DNA of 64,000 nucleotides from positions 254,428 to 318,427 of the forward strand of contig JBBHKE010001856.1 in NCBI GenBank assembly GCA_037447655.1, given 5' to 3'. How positions within the stretch are numbered: the first letter of the stretch is position 1; the number at the start of each line of letters is the position of its first letter. The notes below the pieces were generated by a model. The model was not told the DNA's origin. It ran no database searches and saw only the letters and a list, made by a program, of their open reading frames with translations. Both the position numbers and the translations under genes were made by a program. Origin of the DNA: Zygnema cylindricum (taxonomy: Eukaryota > Streptophyta > Zygnematophyceae > Zygnematales > Zygnemataceae). Of the stretch, positions 21,398-31,810 are shown piece after piece.

Positions 21398-22701
21398 TGA
21401 AATTCTATGGGCTCCATTGCCACACAGAATTCGCAGGTCCAAAGGAAGCTAATCTAGATAGTGCCGACTCCAAGTTAATATAAACCCAAATGATTGACCC
21501 CTTGACAATCAGAACCCCAGTACAGCTTCACCCCTGTGAAGTAAGACTCTCTGTGTGCTCAGTTTCACTACAGAATGCAAAGTTAGAATATGAGTATAGG
21601 ATAACATTCCCCACTTTGACTTTCCCTTAGAAATGCAGCCACCCAGGCAGGCAAAAACTCTGACCGACTACACCCCTGTGTAGCCTGGACTCCCCTGAGT
21701 CCGCAGCAACAAGAATCACTGAATTTGGTCAACTGAATTGATAGTTATGGCTTGCCAAAGTTTGCCATTTATACAAGGTGCTCTCTGGGAGAGTCAGCTA
21801 CCTACCCGAAATATTCTAAGTCCTAAACCCCTCTCTAAACCCTCTAGTACTGAGGTACGGACCAATCACATTACTGTATAGTACATAAAGGTACAAATGC
21901 CGGTGTACCTTTTGTACGAACATCGTACGACATGGCTAATAAGTCAACAAATGTCTTATCCGGATTCGCTCTTGTATTCTCCGGAATTCCTGCCTCCAAA
22001 TCTTATCTCTCCACGTGGCGCCAGGTCATGCCGCGTCATAAAAATAATACCGTACAAGAAAGTACAAGTGCCGGAGTACTTTTTGTACGTACATTGTACG
22101 ATGTCGCCAGAGTGCGACATTTGTCACTCCCGGATTTGTTTTCTGCCGTTCCGGAAATTCCGTAATCCCGTACGATGTTGCCACGTGTCATCCAGAGTGG
22201 CGGCGTTTACAAAGTGCCAATTTTACTTTCCGTGATGTCGGCGCTAACCACGGCCATCCGATTGACATCGTAATTAAAACGGACCGTCGAAATAAATTTC
22301 CGTACTATTTATTTCATCCGGTACTAAAAGTACAACTGTTTTTATGCCCTATATACCGTAACCCAGTTAAATGGAAAATCCTACCTTTAACTATTTAGAT
22401 ATTTATCAAACCCTATGCGTACCAGTACTAGTCCTAGACTAAATGGACAATGCTAACGACTGCGGAATGTTTGACGGCCGGTAGGTACCGGGATCAATTC
22501 CTGGATCCGTCAAACATCTTTTTAGTAAACATATTTATCTACTCCTGTCTCTCTGAAGAGCTTAGGCAGCCATGGCTCTAGCTCCCTCTCCAGCCTTCAG
22601 TGACTACGACAAGTGTGGGGGCTTGGAGAAGGGAGTCAGAGGCAGACTGCCTCTACCCTTTTCTATCTAATAAAGACCTAGAAAATACCCAAATATCAAC
22701 A
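21398..22701 (-). mobile_element. LTR1 of the array (3' LTR of unit 1)
   Basis: 1,304 bp, minus strand, TGTTGATATTTGGG...GAATTTCA. A TATATA box-like site lies at 22,350-22,356 and a perfect hairpin at 22,467-22,517. It is the most diverged of the three LTRs. The short open frames seen in it occur in all three LTRs and are not genes. Confidence 0.93.
22467..22517. repeat. LTR hairpin (also at 25,657-25,707 and 28,847-28,897)
   Basis: A perfect 11-bp inverted repeat ATGTTTGACGG ... CCGTCAAACAT encloses a 29-base loop, which itself contains CCGGTAGGTACCGG. It is present unchanged in all three LTRs. Confidence 0.85.
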
Positions 22702-22714
22702 CTCCCCTTATTTT
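22702..22714 (-). other. polypurine tract, unit 1
   Basis: Minus strand AAAATAAGGGGAG directly abuts the LTR start TGTTGATA. The same tract is at 25,892-25,904 in unit 2. Confidence 0.9.
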
Positions 22715-22729
22715 CTAGTCTACTTCCTT

Positions 22730-24613
22730 TCAACTATTACAAACAAAATAAACAAAACACTCCCTCCCGTTTTTCCTTTTTCTTTTCTTTTTCCTTTTAT
22801 ATAACTTATGAAATATGCTCTCGTATTTAAAACAATGCATTAGATGAAATGAAATAATAATTGCATCACACATTTCATTTAGCATCCCACTTATCATAAA
22901 TCCGAGCGAAGATATTATCCACCTCATCTCTTTTCCATCCACACTAAATCTGATTTCCCTCTTGCAATTCAAACAGCCAGCCCCATCTCCAATCTGCAAC
23001 ACACATCCTGAGGCTAACCCTTTTACAGGCACACCTTCATAAATATCATCACTCCCTTTAGTGATTTCAAACCCATTACCCCTAAAACATGAACTTTCCT
23101 CACTCTCTTCCATGGAGATCTTTCCACTCTCACTTTCTAAATTTATTCCCAATAAATATTTCACCTCCCCTAAACCTTTCATTAAATATTCCTCTTCTCC
23201 CTTATCCTTTAAAACCCCTTCTAGTTTCACTTCTCCCCTTTCCTCGGAATCCGTTGAAGTCTCCCTTTCCGACCAGTTTTCTAATTCCAAAATACCTATA
23301 GAATTATCCTCATTAATTTTATTTTTCCCGTTTTCACTTATGGATCCTAGTTCTGAGTTTCTCATTTCTAAGTCATACACTTTACGCTCCTCGACATCCT
23401 CAAGTACCTCCTCTCTCTTTACTTCCCTTATACCTCCAAAAGCACACTGTTGCCTTCGTGGAATTTCTGTGTACTTTTCTCTCTTCTCCATTCTACCGAT
23501 GTGAAGAAGCTCCAAGATTTTTTCATCCTCTTTCTCCTCTTCCCCTTCTTCCTCCTCATTCACACTCCAACTTCTAAGTTCTTCCAAACGAGGACACTCC
23601 TCCATATAGTGACCCGGTTTCCTACAAGCGAAGCAAACCCCTTGTTTCAAAGCTCCCCTTTCTTTTCCTCTCCCTCTCTTTCCACCGAAGTTCCGATAAG
23701 GTTTACCTTTGTCCTTCTTCCTTTCATCACGCTTCCGCTCGTCACCGCCGTTCCTCACATCACGCTTCCGCCAGTCACCACCAGCTGTAAATGCAGTCAC
23801 CCTTTCTCTTCCCCTACGAAGCTCCAAAGTGCTTTCTCTCACAAGAATTATTCCCATGGTAATGCTCCAAGTCCACGAGGAGACATCCATTCCCTGCATA
23901 CGGTAAATGATGTCTTCATACTCATATGGAAGCTTTATGATTAGTGTATTAATCTTTCTCTCCTCAGATTCTACATATCCCGTACTAGCAAGCTCAACAT
24001 ATAACCCAGCAATATCATTGCAAAACTCTATCATGCTACCGCCTTTATAAACATAGGCCTCTATCTCTTGTCTTACTAACTCCTGCCTCTGTATAGTCTC
24101 ACTCTTATAAATCTGAATTAGTGTGTCCCAAATTTCCGACGACTTGGTTAGATTTAAAAGAGTGATAGCTATAGACTTAGACACATATCTAAGTATGAGA
24201 TGTTTTGCTATAGTGTTTTTATATTCCCAAATTTTTCTATCATTTTCTTCAGTTTTTGGTTCAGTTATAACCCCCACAAGTGGAACCGTAGGCGAGAGCC
24301 TAGCTCCCCTCACCATAGGTGTCCCTTTATCCTTCTCCCCTATTTCCCCTTCCACGGTAATGATCTTCCCTTCACCTTCCGTTGCACCTGAACTCCGGTT
24401 GGTTTTCTGTGCAGCCCCAGATGATTCTCCATAGTGATCTCCTCCAAAGCCCGGTGGCGGACACCTCACTTGTCCCGAAACAATTCCCCACAAGTGCTTT
24501 TCGAAAAGTAATCCCTCCATCGTAAACTCCCAATAAGTGAAGTCTGTTCCATCGAACATAGGCACCCTAGATGGTGGGCCCATAACCTGAAATTCTATGG
24601 GCTCCATTGCCAC
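22730..24613 (-). CDS. copia-type Gag of unit 1, intact, no Pol
   Basis: 627 codons, uninterrupted. The start ATG at 24,613 lies inside the LTR (boundary 24,588), so about eight codons are LTR-encoded. Residues 10-14 are encoded by the primer-binding site. Residues about 17-45 (FDGTDFTYWEFTMEG) and 125-270 form a UBN2/DUF4219-like copia Gag. Residues 270-320 are very basic. A CX2CX4HX4C zinc knuckle lies at C327, C330, H335 and C340. The acidic tail that follows contains, at about 478-500, MKGLGEVKYLLGINL, closely resembling the LGEVKYFLGI segment of copia reverse transcriptase. This suggests the tail is a deletion-derived remnant of pol. No protease, integrase or full polymerase is present. 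The product would be a particle-forming structural protein; trans-mobilisation is inferred. Confidence 0.88.
   Translation of the reverse strand: MAMEPIEFQVMGPPSRVPMFDGTDFTYWEFTMEGLLFEKHLWGIVSGQVRCPPPGFGGDHYGESSGAAQKTNRSSGATEGEGKIITVEGEIGEKDKGTPMVRGARLSPTVPLVGVITEPKTEENDRKIWEYKNTIAKHLILRYVSKSIAITLLNLTKSSEIWDTLIQIYKSETIQRQELVRQEIEAYVYKGGSMIEFCNDIAGLYVELASTGYVESEERKINTLIIKLPYEYEDIIYRMQGMDVSSWTWSITMGIILVRESTLELRRGRERVTAFTAGGDWRKRDVRNGGDERKRDERKKDKGKPYRNFGGKRGRGKERGALKQGVCFACRKPGHYMEECPRLEELRSWSVNEEEEGEEEKEDEKILELLHIGRMEKREKYTEIPRRQQCAFGGIREVKREEVLEDVEERKVYDLEMRNSELGSISENGKNKINEDNSIGILELENWSERETSTDSEERGEVKLEGVLKDKGEEEYLMKGLGEVKYLLGINLESESGKISMEESEESSCFRGNGFEITKGSDDIYEGVPVKGLASGCVLQIGDGAGCLNCKREIRFSVDGKEMRWIISSLGFMISGMLNEMCDAIIISFHLMHCFKYESIFHKLYKRKKKRKRKNGRECFVYFVCNS
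24572..24587 (-). other. half-tRNA primer-binding site, unit 1
   Basis: Minus strand GGTTATGGGCCCACCA directly abuts the 5' LTR end. It is complementary to the anticodon stem-loop of eukaryotic initiator tRNA-Met (TGGTGGGCCCATAACC), not to the tRNA 3' end. Drosophila copia and tobacco Tto1 are known to use this internal (half-tRNA) type. The same site is at 27,762-27,777. Confidence 0.85.
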
Positions 24614-25891
24614 ACAGAATTCGCAGGTCCAAAGGAAGCTAATCTAGATAGTGCCGACTCCAAGTTAATATAAACCCAAATGATTGACCCCTTGACAATC
24701 AGAACCCCATTACAGCTTCACCCCTGTGAAGTAAGACTCTTTGTGTGCTCAGTTTCACTACAGAATGCAAAGTTAGAATATGAGTATAGGATAACATTCC
24801 CCACTTTGACTTTCCCTTAGAAATGCAGCCACCCAGGCAGGCAAAAACTCTGACCGACTACACCCCTGTGTAGCCTGGACTCCCCTGAGTCCGCAGCAAC
24901 AAGAATCACTGAATTTGGTCAACTGAATTGATAGTTATGGTTTGCCAAAGTTTGCCATTTATACAAGGTGCTCTCTGGGAGAGTCAGCTACCTACCCGAA
25001 ATATTCTAAGTCCTAAACCCCTCTCTAAACCCTCTAGTACTGAGGTACGGACCAATCACATTACTGTATAGTACATAAAGGTACAAATGCCGGTGTACCT
25101 TTTGTACGGACATCGTACGACATGGCTAATAAGTCAACAAATGTCTTATCCGGATTCGCTCTTGTATTCTCCGGAATTCCTGCCTCCAAATCTTATCTCT
25201 CCACGTGGCGCCAGGTCATGCCGCGTCATAAAAATAATACCGTACAAGAAAGTACAAGTGCCGGAGTACTTTCTGTACGTACATTGTACGATGTCGCCAG
25301 AGTGCGACATTTGTCACTCCCGGATTTGTTTTCTGCCGTTCCGGAAATTCCGTAACCCCGTACGATGTTGCCACGTGTCATCCAGAGTGGCGGCGTTTAC
25401 AAAGTGCCAATTTTACTTTCCGTGATGTCGGCGCTAACCACGGCCATCCGATTGACATCGTAATTAAAACGGACCGTCGAAATAAATGTCCGTACTATTT
25501 ATTTCATCCGGTACTAAAAGTACAACTGTTTCTATGCCCTATATACCGTAACCCAGTTAAATGGAAAATCCTACCTTTAACTATTTAGATATTTATCAAA
25601 CCCTATGCGTACCAGTACTAGTCCTAGACTAAATGGACAATGCTAACGACTGCGGAATGTTTGACGGCCGGTAGGTACCGGGATCAATTCCTGGATCCGT
25701 CAAACATCTTTTTAGTAAACATATTTATCTACTCCTTTCTCTCTGAAGAGCTTAGGCAGCCATGGCTCTAGCTCCCTCTCCAGCCTTCAGTGACTACGAC
25801 AAGTGTGGGGGCTTGGAGAAGGGAGTCAGAGGCAGACTGCCTCTACCCTTTTCTATCTAATAAAGACCTAGAAAATACCCAAATATCAACA
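24588..25891 (-). mobile_element. LTR2, the shared middle LTR
   Basis: 1,304 bp, acting as 5' LTR for unit 1 and 3' LTR for unit 2. It shares LTR3's state at the six positions where LTR1 differs, with three private changes. Confidence 0.93.
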
Positions 25892-25904
25892 CTCCCCTTA
25901 TTTT
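25892..25904 (-). other. polypurine tract, unit 2
   Basis: Identical to the unit 1 tract and abuts the start of LTR2. Confidence 0.9.
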
Positions 25905-25919
25905 CTAGTCTACTTCCTT

Positions 25920-27803
25920 TCAACTATTACAAACAAAATAAACAAAACACTCCCTCCCGTTTTTCCTTTTTCTTTTCTTTTTCCTTTTATATAACTTATG
26001 AAATATGCTCTCGTATTTAAAACAATGCATTAGATGAAATGAAATAATAATTGCATCACACATTTCATTTAGCATCCCACTTATCATAAATCCGAGCGAA
26101 GATATTATCCACCTCATCTCTTTTCCATCCACACTAAATCTGATTTCCCTCTTGCAATTCAAACAGCCAGCCCCATCTCCAATCTGCAACACACATCCTG
26201 AGGCTAACCCTTTTACAGGCACACCTTCATAAATATCATCACTCCCTTTAGTGATTTCAAACCCATTACCCCTAAAACATGAACTTTCCTCACTCTCTTC
26301 CATGGAGATCTTTCCACTCTCACTTTCTAAATTTATTCCCAATAAATATTTCACCTCCCCTAAACCTTTCATTAAATATTCCTCTTCTCCCTTATCCTTT
26401 AAAACCCCTTCTAGTTTCACTTCTCCCCTTTCCTCGGAATCCGTTGAAGTCTCCCTTTCCGACCAGTTTTCTAATTCCAAAATACCTATAGAATTATCCT
26501 CATTAATTTTATTTTTCCCGTTTTCACTTATGGATCCTAGTTCTGAGTTTCTCATTTCTAAGTCATACACTTTACGCTCCTCGACATCCTCAAGTACCTC
26601 CTCTCTCTTTACTTCCCTTATACCTCCAAAAGCACACTGTTGCCTTCGTGGAATTTCTGTGTACTTTTCTCTCTTCTCCATTCTACCGATGTGAAGAAGC
26701 TCCAAGATTTTTTCATCCTCTTTCTCCTCTTCCCCTTCTTCCTCCTCATTCACACTCCAACTTCTAAGTTCTTCCAAACGAGGACACTCCTCCATATAGT
26801 GACCCGGTTTCCTACAAGCGAAGCAAACCCCTTGTTTCAAAGCTCCCCTTTCTTTTCCTCTCCCTCTCTTTCCACCGAAGTTCCGATAAGGTTTACCTTT
26901 GTCCTTCTTCCTTTCATCACGCTTCCGCTCGTCACCGCCGTTCCTCACATCACGCTTCCGCCAGTCACCACCAGCTGTAAATGCAGTCACCCTTTCTCTT
27001 CCCCTACGAAGCTCCAAAGTGCTTTCTCTCACAAGAATTATTCCCATGGTAATGCTCCAAGTCCACGAGGAGACATCCATTCCCTGCATACGGTAAATGA
27101 TGTCTTCATACTCATATGGAAGCTTTATGATTAGTGTATTAATCTTTCTCTCCTCAGATTCTACATATCCCGTACTAGCAAGCTCAACATATAACCCAGC
27201 AATATCATTGCAAAACTCTATCATGCTACCGCCTTTATAAACATAGGCCTCTATCTCTTTTCTTACTAACTCCTGCCTCTGTATAGTCTCACTCTTATAA
27301 ATCTGAATTAGTGTGTCCCAAATTTCCGACGACTTGGTTAGATTTAAAAGAGTGATAGCTATAGACTTAGACACATATCTAAGTATGAGATGTTTTGCTA
27401 TAGTGTTTTTATATTCCCAAATTTTTCTATCATTTTCTTCAGTTTTTGGTTCAGTTATAACCCCCACAAGTGGAACCGTAGGCGAGAGCCTAGCTCCCCT
27501 CACCATAGGTGTCCCTTTATCCTTCTCCCCTATTTCCCCTTCCACGGTAATGATCTTCCCTTCACCTTCCGTTGCACCTGAACTCCGGTTGGTTTTCTGT
27601 GCAGCCCCAGATGATTCTCCATAGTGATCTCCTCCAAAGCCCGGTGGCGGACACCTCACTTGTCCCGAAACAATTCCCCACAAGTGCTTTTCGAAAAGTA
27701 ATCCCTCCATCGTAAACTCCCAATAAGTGAAGTCTGTTCCATCGAACATAGGCACCCTAGATGGTGGGCCCATAACCTGAAATTCTATGGGCTCCATTGC
27801 CAC
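25920..27803 (-). CDS. copia-type Gag of unit 2, intact
   Basis: A second 627-codon copy, differing from unit 1 by one residue that I can see (residue 182, Gln in unit 1 and Lys here). Start inside LTR3, zinc knuckle C327-C330-H335-C340 and pol remnant are the same as in unit 1. Two intact open frames in tandem imply a recent duplication. Confidence 0.88.
   Translation of the reverse strand: MAMEPIEFQVMGPPSRVPMFDGTDFTYWEFTMEGLLFEKHLWGIVSGQVRCPPPGFGGDHYGESSGAAQKTNRSSGATEGEGKIITVEGEIGEKDKGTPMVRGARLSPTVPLVGVITEPKTEENDRKIWEYKNTIAKHLILRYVSKSIAITLLNLTKSSEIWDTLIQIYKSETIQRQELVRKEIEAYVYKGGSMIEFCNDIAGLYVELASTGYVESEERKINTLIIKLPYEYEDIIYRMQGMDVSSWTWSITMGIILVRESTLELRRGRERVTAFTAGGDWRKRDVRNGGDERKRDERKKDKGKPYRNFGGKRGRGKERGALKQGVCFACRKPGHYMEECPRLEELRSWSVNEEEEGEEEKEDEKILELLHIGRMEKREKYTEIPRRQQCAFGGIREVKREEVLEDVEERKVYDLEMRNSELGSISENGKNKINEDNSIGILELENWSERETSTDSEERGEVKLEGVLKDKGEEEYLMKGLGEVKYLLGINLESESGKISMEESEESSCFRGNGFEITKGSDDIYEGVPVKGLASGCVLQIGDGAGCLNCKREIRFSVDGKEMRWIISSLGFMISGMLNEMCDAIIISFHLMHCFKYESIFHKLYKRKKKRKRKNGRECFVYFVCNS
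27762..27777 (-). other. half-tRNA primer-binding site, unit 2
   Basis: Identical to unit 1: minus strand GGTTATGGGCCCACCA next to the LTR3 boundary at 27,778. Confidence 0.85.
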
Positions 27804-29081
27804 ACAGAATTCGCAGGTCCAAAGGAAGCTAATCTAGATAGTGCCGACTCCAAGTTAATATAAACCCAAATGATTGACCCCTTGACAATCAGAACCCCAT
27901 TACAGCTTCACCCCTGTGAAGTAAGACTCTTTGTGTGCTCAGTTTCACTACAGAATGCAAAGTTAGAATATGAGTATAGGATAACATTCCCCACTTTGAC
28001 TTTCCCTTAGAAATGCAGCCACCCAGGCAGGCAAAAACTCTGACCGACTACACCCCTGTGTAGCCTGGACTCCCCTGAGTCCGCAGCAACAAGAATCACT
28101 GAATTTGGTCAACTGAATTGATAGTTATGGCTTGCCAAAGTTTGCCATTTATACAAGGTGCTCTCTGGGAGAGTCAGCTACCTACCCGAAATATTCTAAG
28201 TCCTAAACCCCTCTCTAAACCCTCTAGTACTGAGGTACGGACCAATCACATTACTGTATAGTACATAAAGGTACAAATGCCGGTGTACCTTTTGTACGGA
28301 CATCGTACGACATGGCTAATAAGTCAACAAATGTCTTATCCGGATTCGCTCTTGTATTCTCCGGAATTCCTGCCTCCAAATCTTATCTCTCCACGTGGCG
28401 CCAGGTCATGCCGCGTCATAAAAATAATACCGTACAAGAAAGTACAAGTGCCGGAGTACTTTCTGTACGTACATTGTACGATGTCGCCAGAGTGCGACAT
28501 TTGTCACTCCCGGATTTGTTTTCTGCCGTTCCGGAAATTCCGTAATCCCGTACGATGTTGCCACGTGTCATCCAGAGTGGCGGCGTTTACAAAGTGCCAA
28601 TTTTACTTTCCGTGATGTCGGCGCTAACCACGGCCATCCGATTGACATCGTAATTAAAACGGACCGTCGAAATAAATGTCCGTACTATTTATTTCGTCCG
28701 GTACTAAAAGTACAACTGTTTCTATGCCCTATATACCGTAACCCAGTTAAATGGAAAATCCTACCTTTAACTATTTAGATATTTATCAAACCCTATGCGT
28801 ACCAGTACTAGTCCTAGACTAAATGGACAATGCTAACGACTGCGGAATGTTTGACGGCCGGTAGGTACCGGGATCAATTCCTGGATCCGTCAAACATCTT
28901 TTTAGTAAACATATTTATCTACTCCTGTCTCTCTGAAGAGCTTAGGCAGCCATGGCTCTAGCTCCCTCTCCAGCCTTCAGTGACTACGACAAGTGTGGGG
29001 GCTTGGAGAAGGGAGTCAGAGGCAGACTGCCTCTACCCTTTTCTATCTAATAAAGACCTAGAAAATACCCAAATATCAACA
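27778..29081 (-). mobile_element. LTR3, 5' LTR of the array
   Basis: 1,304 bp ending at 29,081, followed directly by the GGTAA target duplication (29,082-29,086). One private difference was noted. Confidence 0.93.
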
Positions 29082-29086
29082 GGTAA

Positions 29087-29210
29087 AACATGCGACGTCA
29101 GAAGCAGTTCCAAAAAATAACGTGCGACAACACAGATTGTAGACGGTGACAACCGTCACAGGTATTGTCGACGTATACAATAGTCATAAACGTAAGTGAC
29201 GATTTCGTTA
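29087..29210 (-). mobile_element. Harbinger-like repeat, continuation beyond the copia array
   Basis: Reverse complement of the family's GTATACGTCGACAATGCC region, matching the part interrupted at 21,392. Confidence 0.5.
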
Positions 29211-29960
29211 TTAGGGTGCTTCTCTATGTAATTCAAACTTAGAGAATTTACTTTGTTTTTTAGCGCACTTCCGGCGGACTCGGATTTCGGATGTCCCTAT
29301 GTGTACCAAACGAAGCTGTCACTTAAGGGCGTGATGATTGTATACGTCGACAATGCCCGTGACGGTTGTCGACAGTGTAAAATCCGTGATGACGCACCAA
29401 ATTGTAAAAAAATGCCTTGAACGTCGCGAGAATGTGAGGCTGCGTGAGAGAGGCGGCGTGTGCGACTTGCTGGGGCGCCCTTAGAGATTTCTCACGATTT
29501 CGTCAAATGGCATCAGAGTTTTCAGACCCCTGGAATGAAAAAGTCCATACCAAACGAAACACGACAAAACACAACAAATTGTGTACTTTGATGGACGCAA
29601 ACCGATAAAACATAATGAATAGTGTATCTTTCGTCGTCGCATGAATTCATTTGAAATTTTTGGGAAAAAAAATTACACGTGCGAATACGTGTTTCTATTT
29701 GTTTCTGAAAAATACTTTGTTTTAAAACACATCGCCCTGTATTTTAAAGAAAAAGTTTGTAAATGGCGTTTTTTGGCGTGGTCGTGGGTCGAAGAACACA
29801 AGACGACAACACGTAGTACATCTTAAATTCAATGATGACGCATAATGTACTTTTTTTTTCTATTTTTTTGTACCGTTGAAACTTACGCGGTCCTGCTCTA
29901 AGTTTTACAGGAAAACGACAGAAAAAAACCCTTACTTTGTCACACATAGACGCACCCTTA
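29211..29960 (+). mobile_element. Harbinger/Tourist-like element, copy B, with TTA target duplication
   Basis: A 744-bp element (29,214-29,957) with ends GGGTGCTTCTCTATGTAA and, inverted, GGGTGCGTCTATGTGTGA, flanked by TTA on both sides. Three-base TTA/TAA duplications with GGG-starting ends are typical of PIF/Harbinger MITEs. No transposase. Very similar to 9,410-10,101 and 60,852-61,484. Confidence 0.72.
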
Positions 29961-30742
29961 ATCTTGTTACTTATTTTTTTAGCGAAGATTAAACGTACAA
30001 ATTATAAGAGCATTCGGATGTACACGGGAATAACTTGTTACTTAAAAAGGCGCCTTACGTAGACGTGTACGAAACAGTGTGACAGATGAAGTGGTACACA
30101 AAATGAGGCGAAACGTCCACTCGCCTTCAACTTGAAGCGTCTCTCCACATGTTGACAATTTTCGTAACCTCTGTACGCCACATAGTCGACGTGGAGGCTT
30201 TCGGCACACTGCCGTACATAACGCCCTTCTCTTCTCTACCATGTCGTGTCTTTGTACTTTCCACCATCCACTTTCCCCATTATTGCAAAAACGGATTCAA
30301 AGCATAACGTTCTCTGTTGGTCGAGACCCCTCCACGGCCCCTATACGGAAATCAGAGCACGGAAAACAGTTCTCACAGGCTGGAAACGTGCAGTGGGTTT
30401 TTTTATTTTGGTACTCCGCGTACAAAAATTGAAAAAACTTCCGACACTTTCGACAGCACTTGCCTAATCGCTCACATTATTGGACTATATTTAAAATCAC
30501 CTCGCGAGGTGATTTGATGTAAAGCTTTAACATGTGATGGAAGGAAGCAAAAAAAAGTCGAAATGTGCTAGACGACAAATTGCATCGCGCTAGACGACAA
30601 ACTATTGTACGTATAGAGTTTTAAGGTAACACAACTTGTACGGTAGTAACTTCAACTTTTGGTACGGCTGCGGATTCTCTCGTTTTTTTCTAAGTTATGA
30701 AGGAAAACGACAAAAAATAGCTTAGCACATGCGAAAGTACCC
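29961..30742 (+). mobile_element. Harbinger-like element, right part
   Basis: Continues the second repeat subtype seen at 10,102. Its right terminus, inverted, reads GGGTACTTTCGCATGTGC and is followed by TAA at 30,743-30,745. Copy B was inserted into its left portion. Confidence 0.5.
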
Positions 30743-30819
30743 TAATTGAGCACGCTCCAACCATCAAATCATACGTCAATGGCGTGTCCGACAAACCCAA
30801 AATGATTTGTCGTGTTCTA

Positions 30820-31727
30820 GCGTCATGTTCCCATTTGTTAAAGCAAGGGTATTTTTTCTGTAGTTTTCCTTTAAACTTAGCCCGCAACGAGAAAATCTTC
30901 AGCCGTACCAAAGAAATAAACAAACCACAGTTTAATTTGCATCACCTTCCAACTTTAAATATACTACAGTTTGTCGTCTTGCCTATTTCGACCCAATTTT
31001 GCGTCACTTATGCTATCTTCAAAATTTTAGTGAAATCACATCGTCGCGAGGTCATTCTAGTTAAAGTAACAAGCATTTATCGAATAGGAATACGTTGCGG
31101 CACGCGTCACAAGCTTTCTAAAACTTTTTTGCAGTATGGGGAGTACCAAAAAAAAAACCCACTGTCCGTTTCTGGCGCGTACGTACCTTTTCCGTGTAGC
31201 AACGAATGCCATTTCTCGAAAGCCAAGTCTGTGAAGGCGCCACTCTCCCTCTCCCTTTCCCACTACAGCGTCTATCTCACAAATTTTGGAATAAAACACG
31301 ACAATAATGGTATCAAATGAAAGATCTCTAAAAATATATTTTTTTTCTACTTTCTTTGGGGTTATTTTTATGGCAAGTACAGTGATAAATGACGAGAATA
31401 TAAAATTGAGAAACCAAGGCAAAATGTTTTTGAATTAGTGACGTTGACGCTATCACAAGTGAGCATGACGTCAGAATGTCACAAACCCTAAACATCTACA
31501 ATGTCACAAAAAACTAGACGTCTACAATTGTCGCTATTTTGTAAACGTCATCAATTGTTGCGAGTTTGTAGTCATCTAGAACCATCACAATTTACACTTG
31601 TACGTCTGTCATAATTTAAAGTAACGCTTTCATTGTCGAATATTGGAACAGTCTAAAAAGTACAACACGAATTTTCGTTAACAGACAAAGTAACAATGAT
31701 AAATTTTGGTTACATGGGAACATGCCC
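30820..31727 (-). mobile_element. Harbinger-like element, reverse orientation
   Basis: Left end resembles GGGCATGTTCCCATTTG (with two changes). The right end, inverted, is GGGCATGTTCCCATGTAACC followed by TAA. The interior is the reverse complement of the family (GTCGTCTTGCC, CCCA, TCACAT blocks). The 178-codon open frame at 30,784-31,320 is a by-product of this repeat. Confidence 0.55.
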
Positions 31728-31810
31728 TAAGGATGTCGGCTCATGTACCTAAAATTTTTTAGTGTAACTTTCAGCTTTAGTGATGATTCTTCATACAATT
31801 TATCAAAGAG

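Larger units (their letters stand above)
21393..29086 (-). mobile_element. LTR-int-LTR-int-LTR array of a gag-only copia-type element
   Basis: The three 1,304-bp LTRs and two 1,886-bp internal regions have a 3,190-bp period and all face the minus strand. The whole array (21,398-29,081) is flanked by one 5-bp duplication, GGTAA, at 21,393-21,397 and 29,082-29,086. No target duplication separates the units. Copies are nearly identical: I counted six positions where LTR1 differs from both others, three private to LTR2 and one private to LTR3, and one internal difference. A single insertion followed by unequal LTR recombination, or insertion of a tandem intermediate, explains this. Each unit codes only Gag, so the element depends on enzymes from elsewhere and fits the TR-GAG class. 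Confidence 0.93.

Noticed and set aside
21897-22235. 112-codon open frame repeated at 25,087 and 28,277
   Set aside because: It lies inside the LTRs, on the strand opposite to the element, with no domain; it is repeated only because the LTR is.
23061-23944. Open frames on the plus strand opposite gag, rich in Ser, Pro, Leu and Phe
   Set aside because: Antisense shadows of the Gag gene; composition follows from its Glu/Lys-rich codons.
30784-31320. 178-codon open frame
   Set aside because: It overlaps a reverse-oriented Harbinger-like repeat whose other copies lack the frame, and shows no domain.
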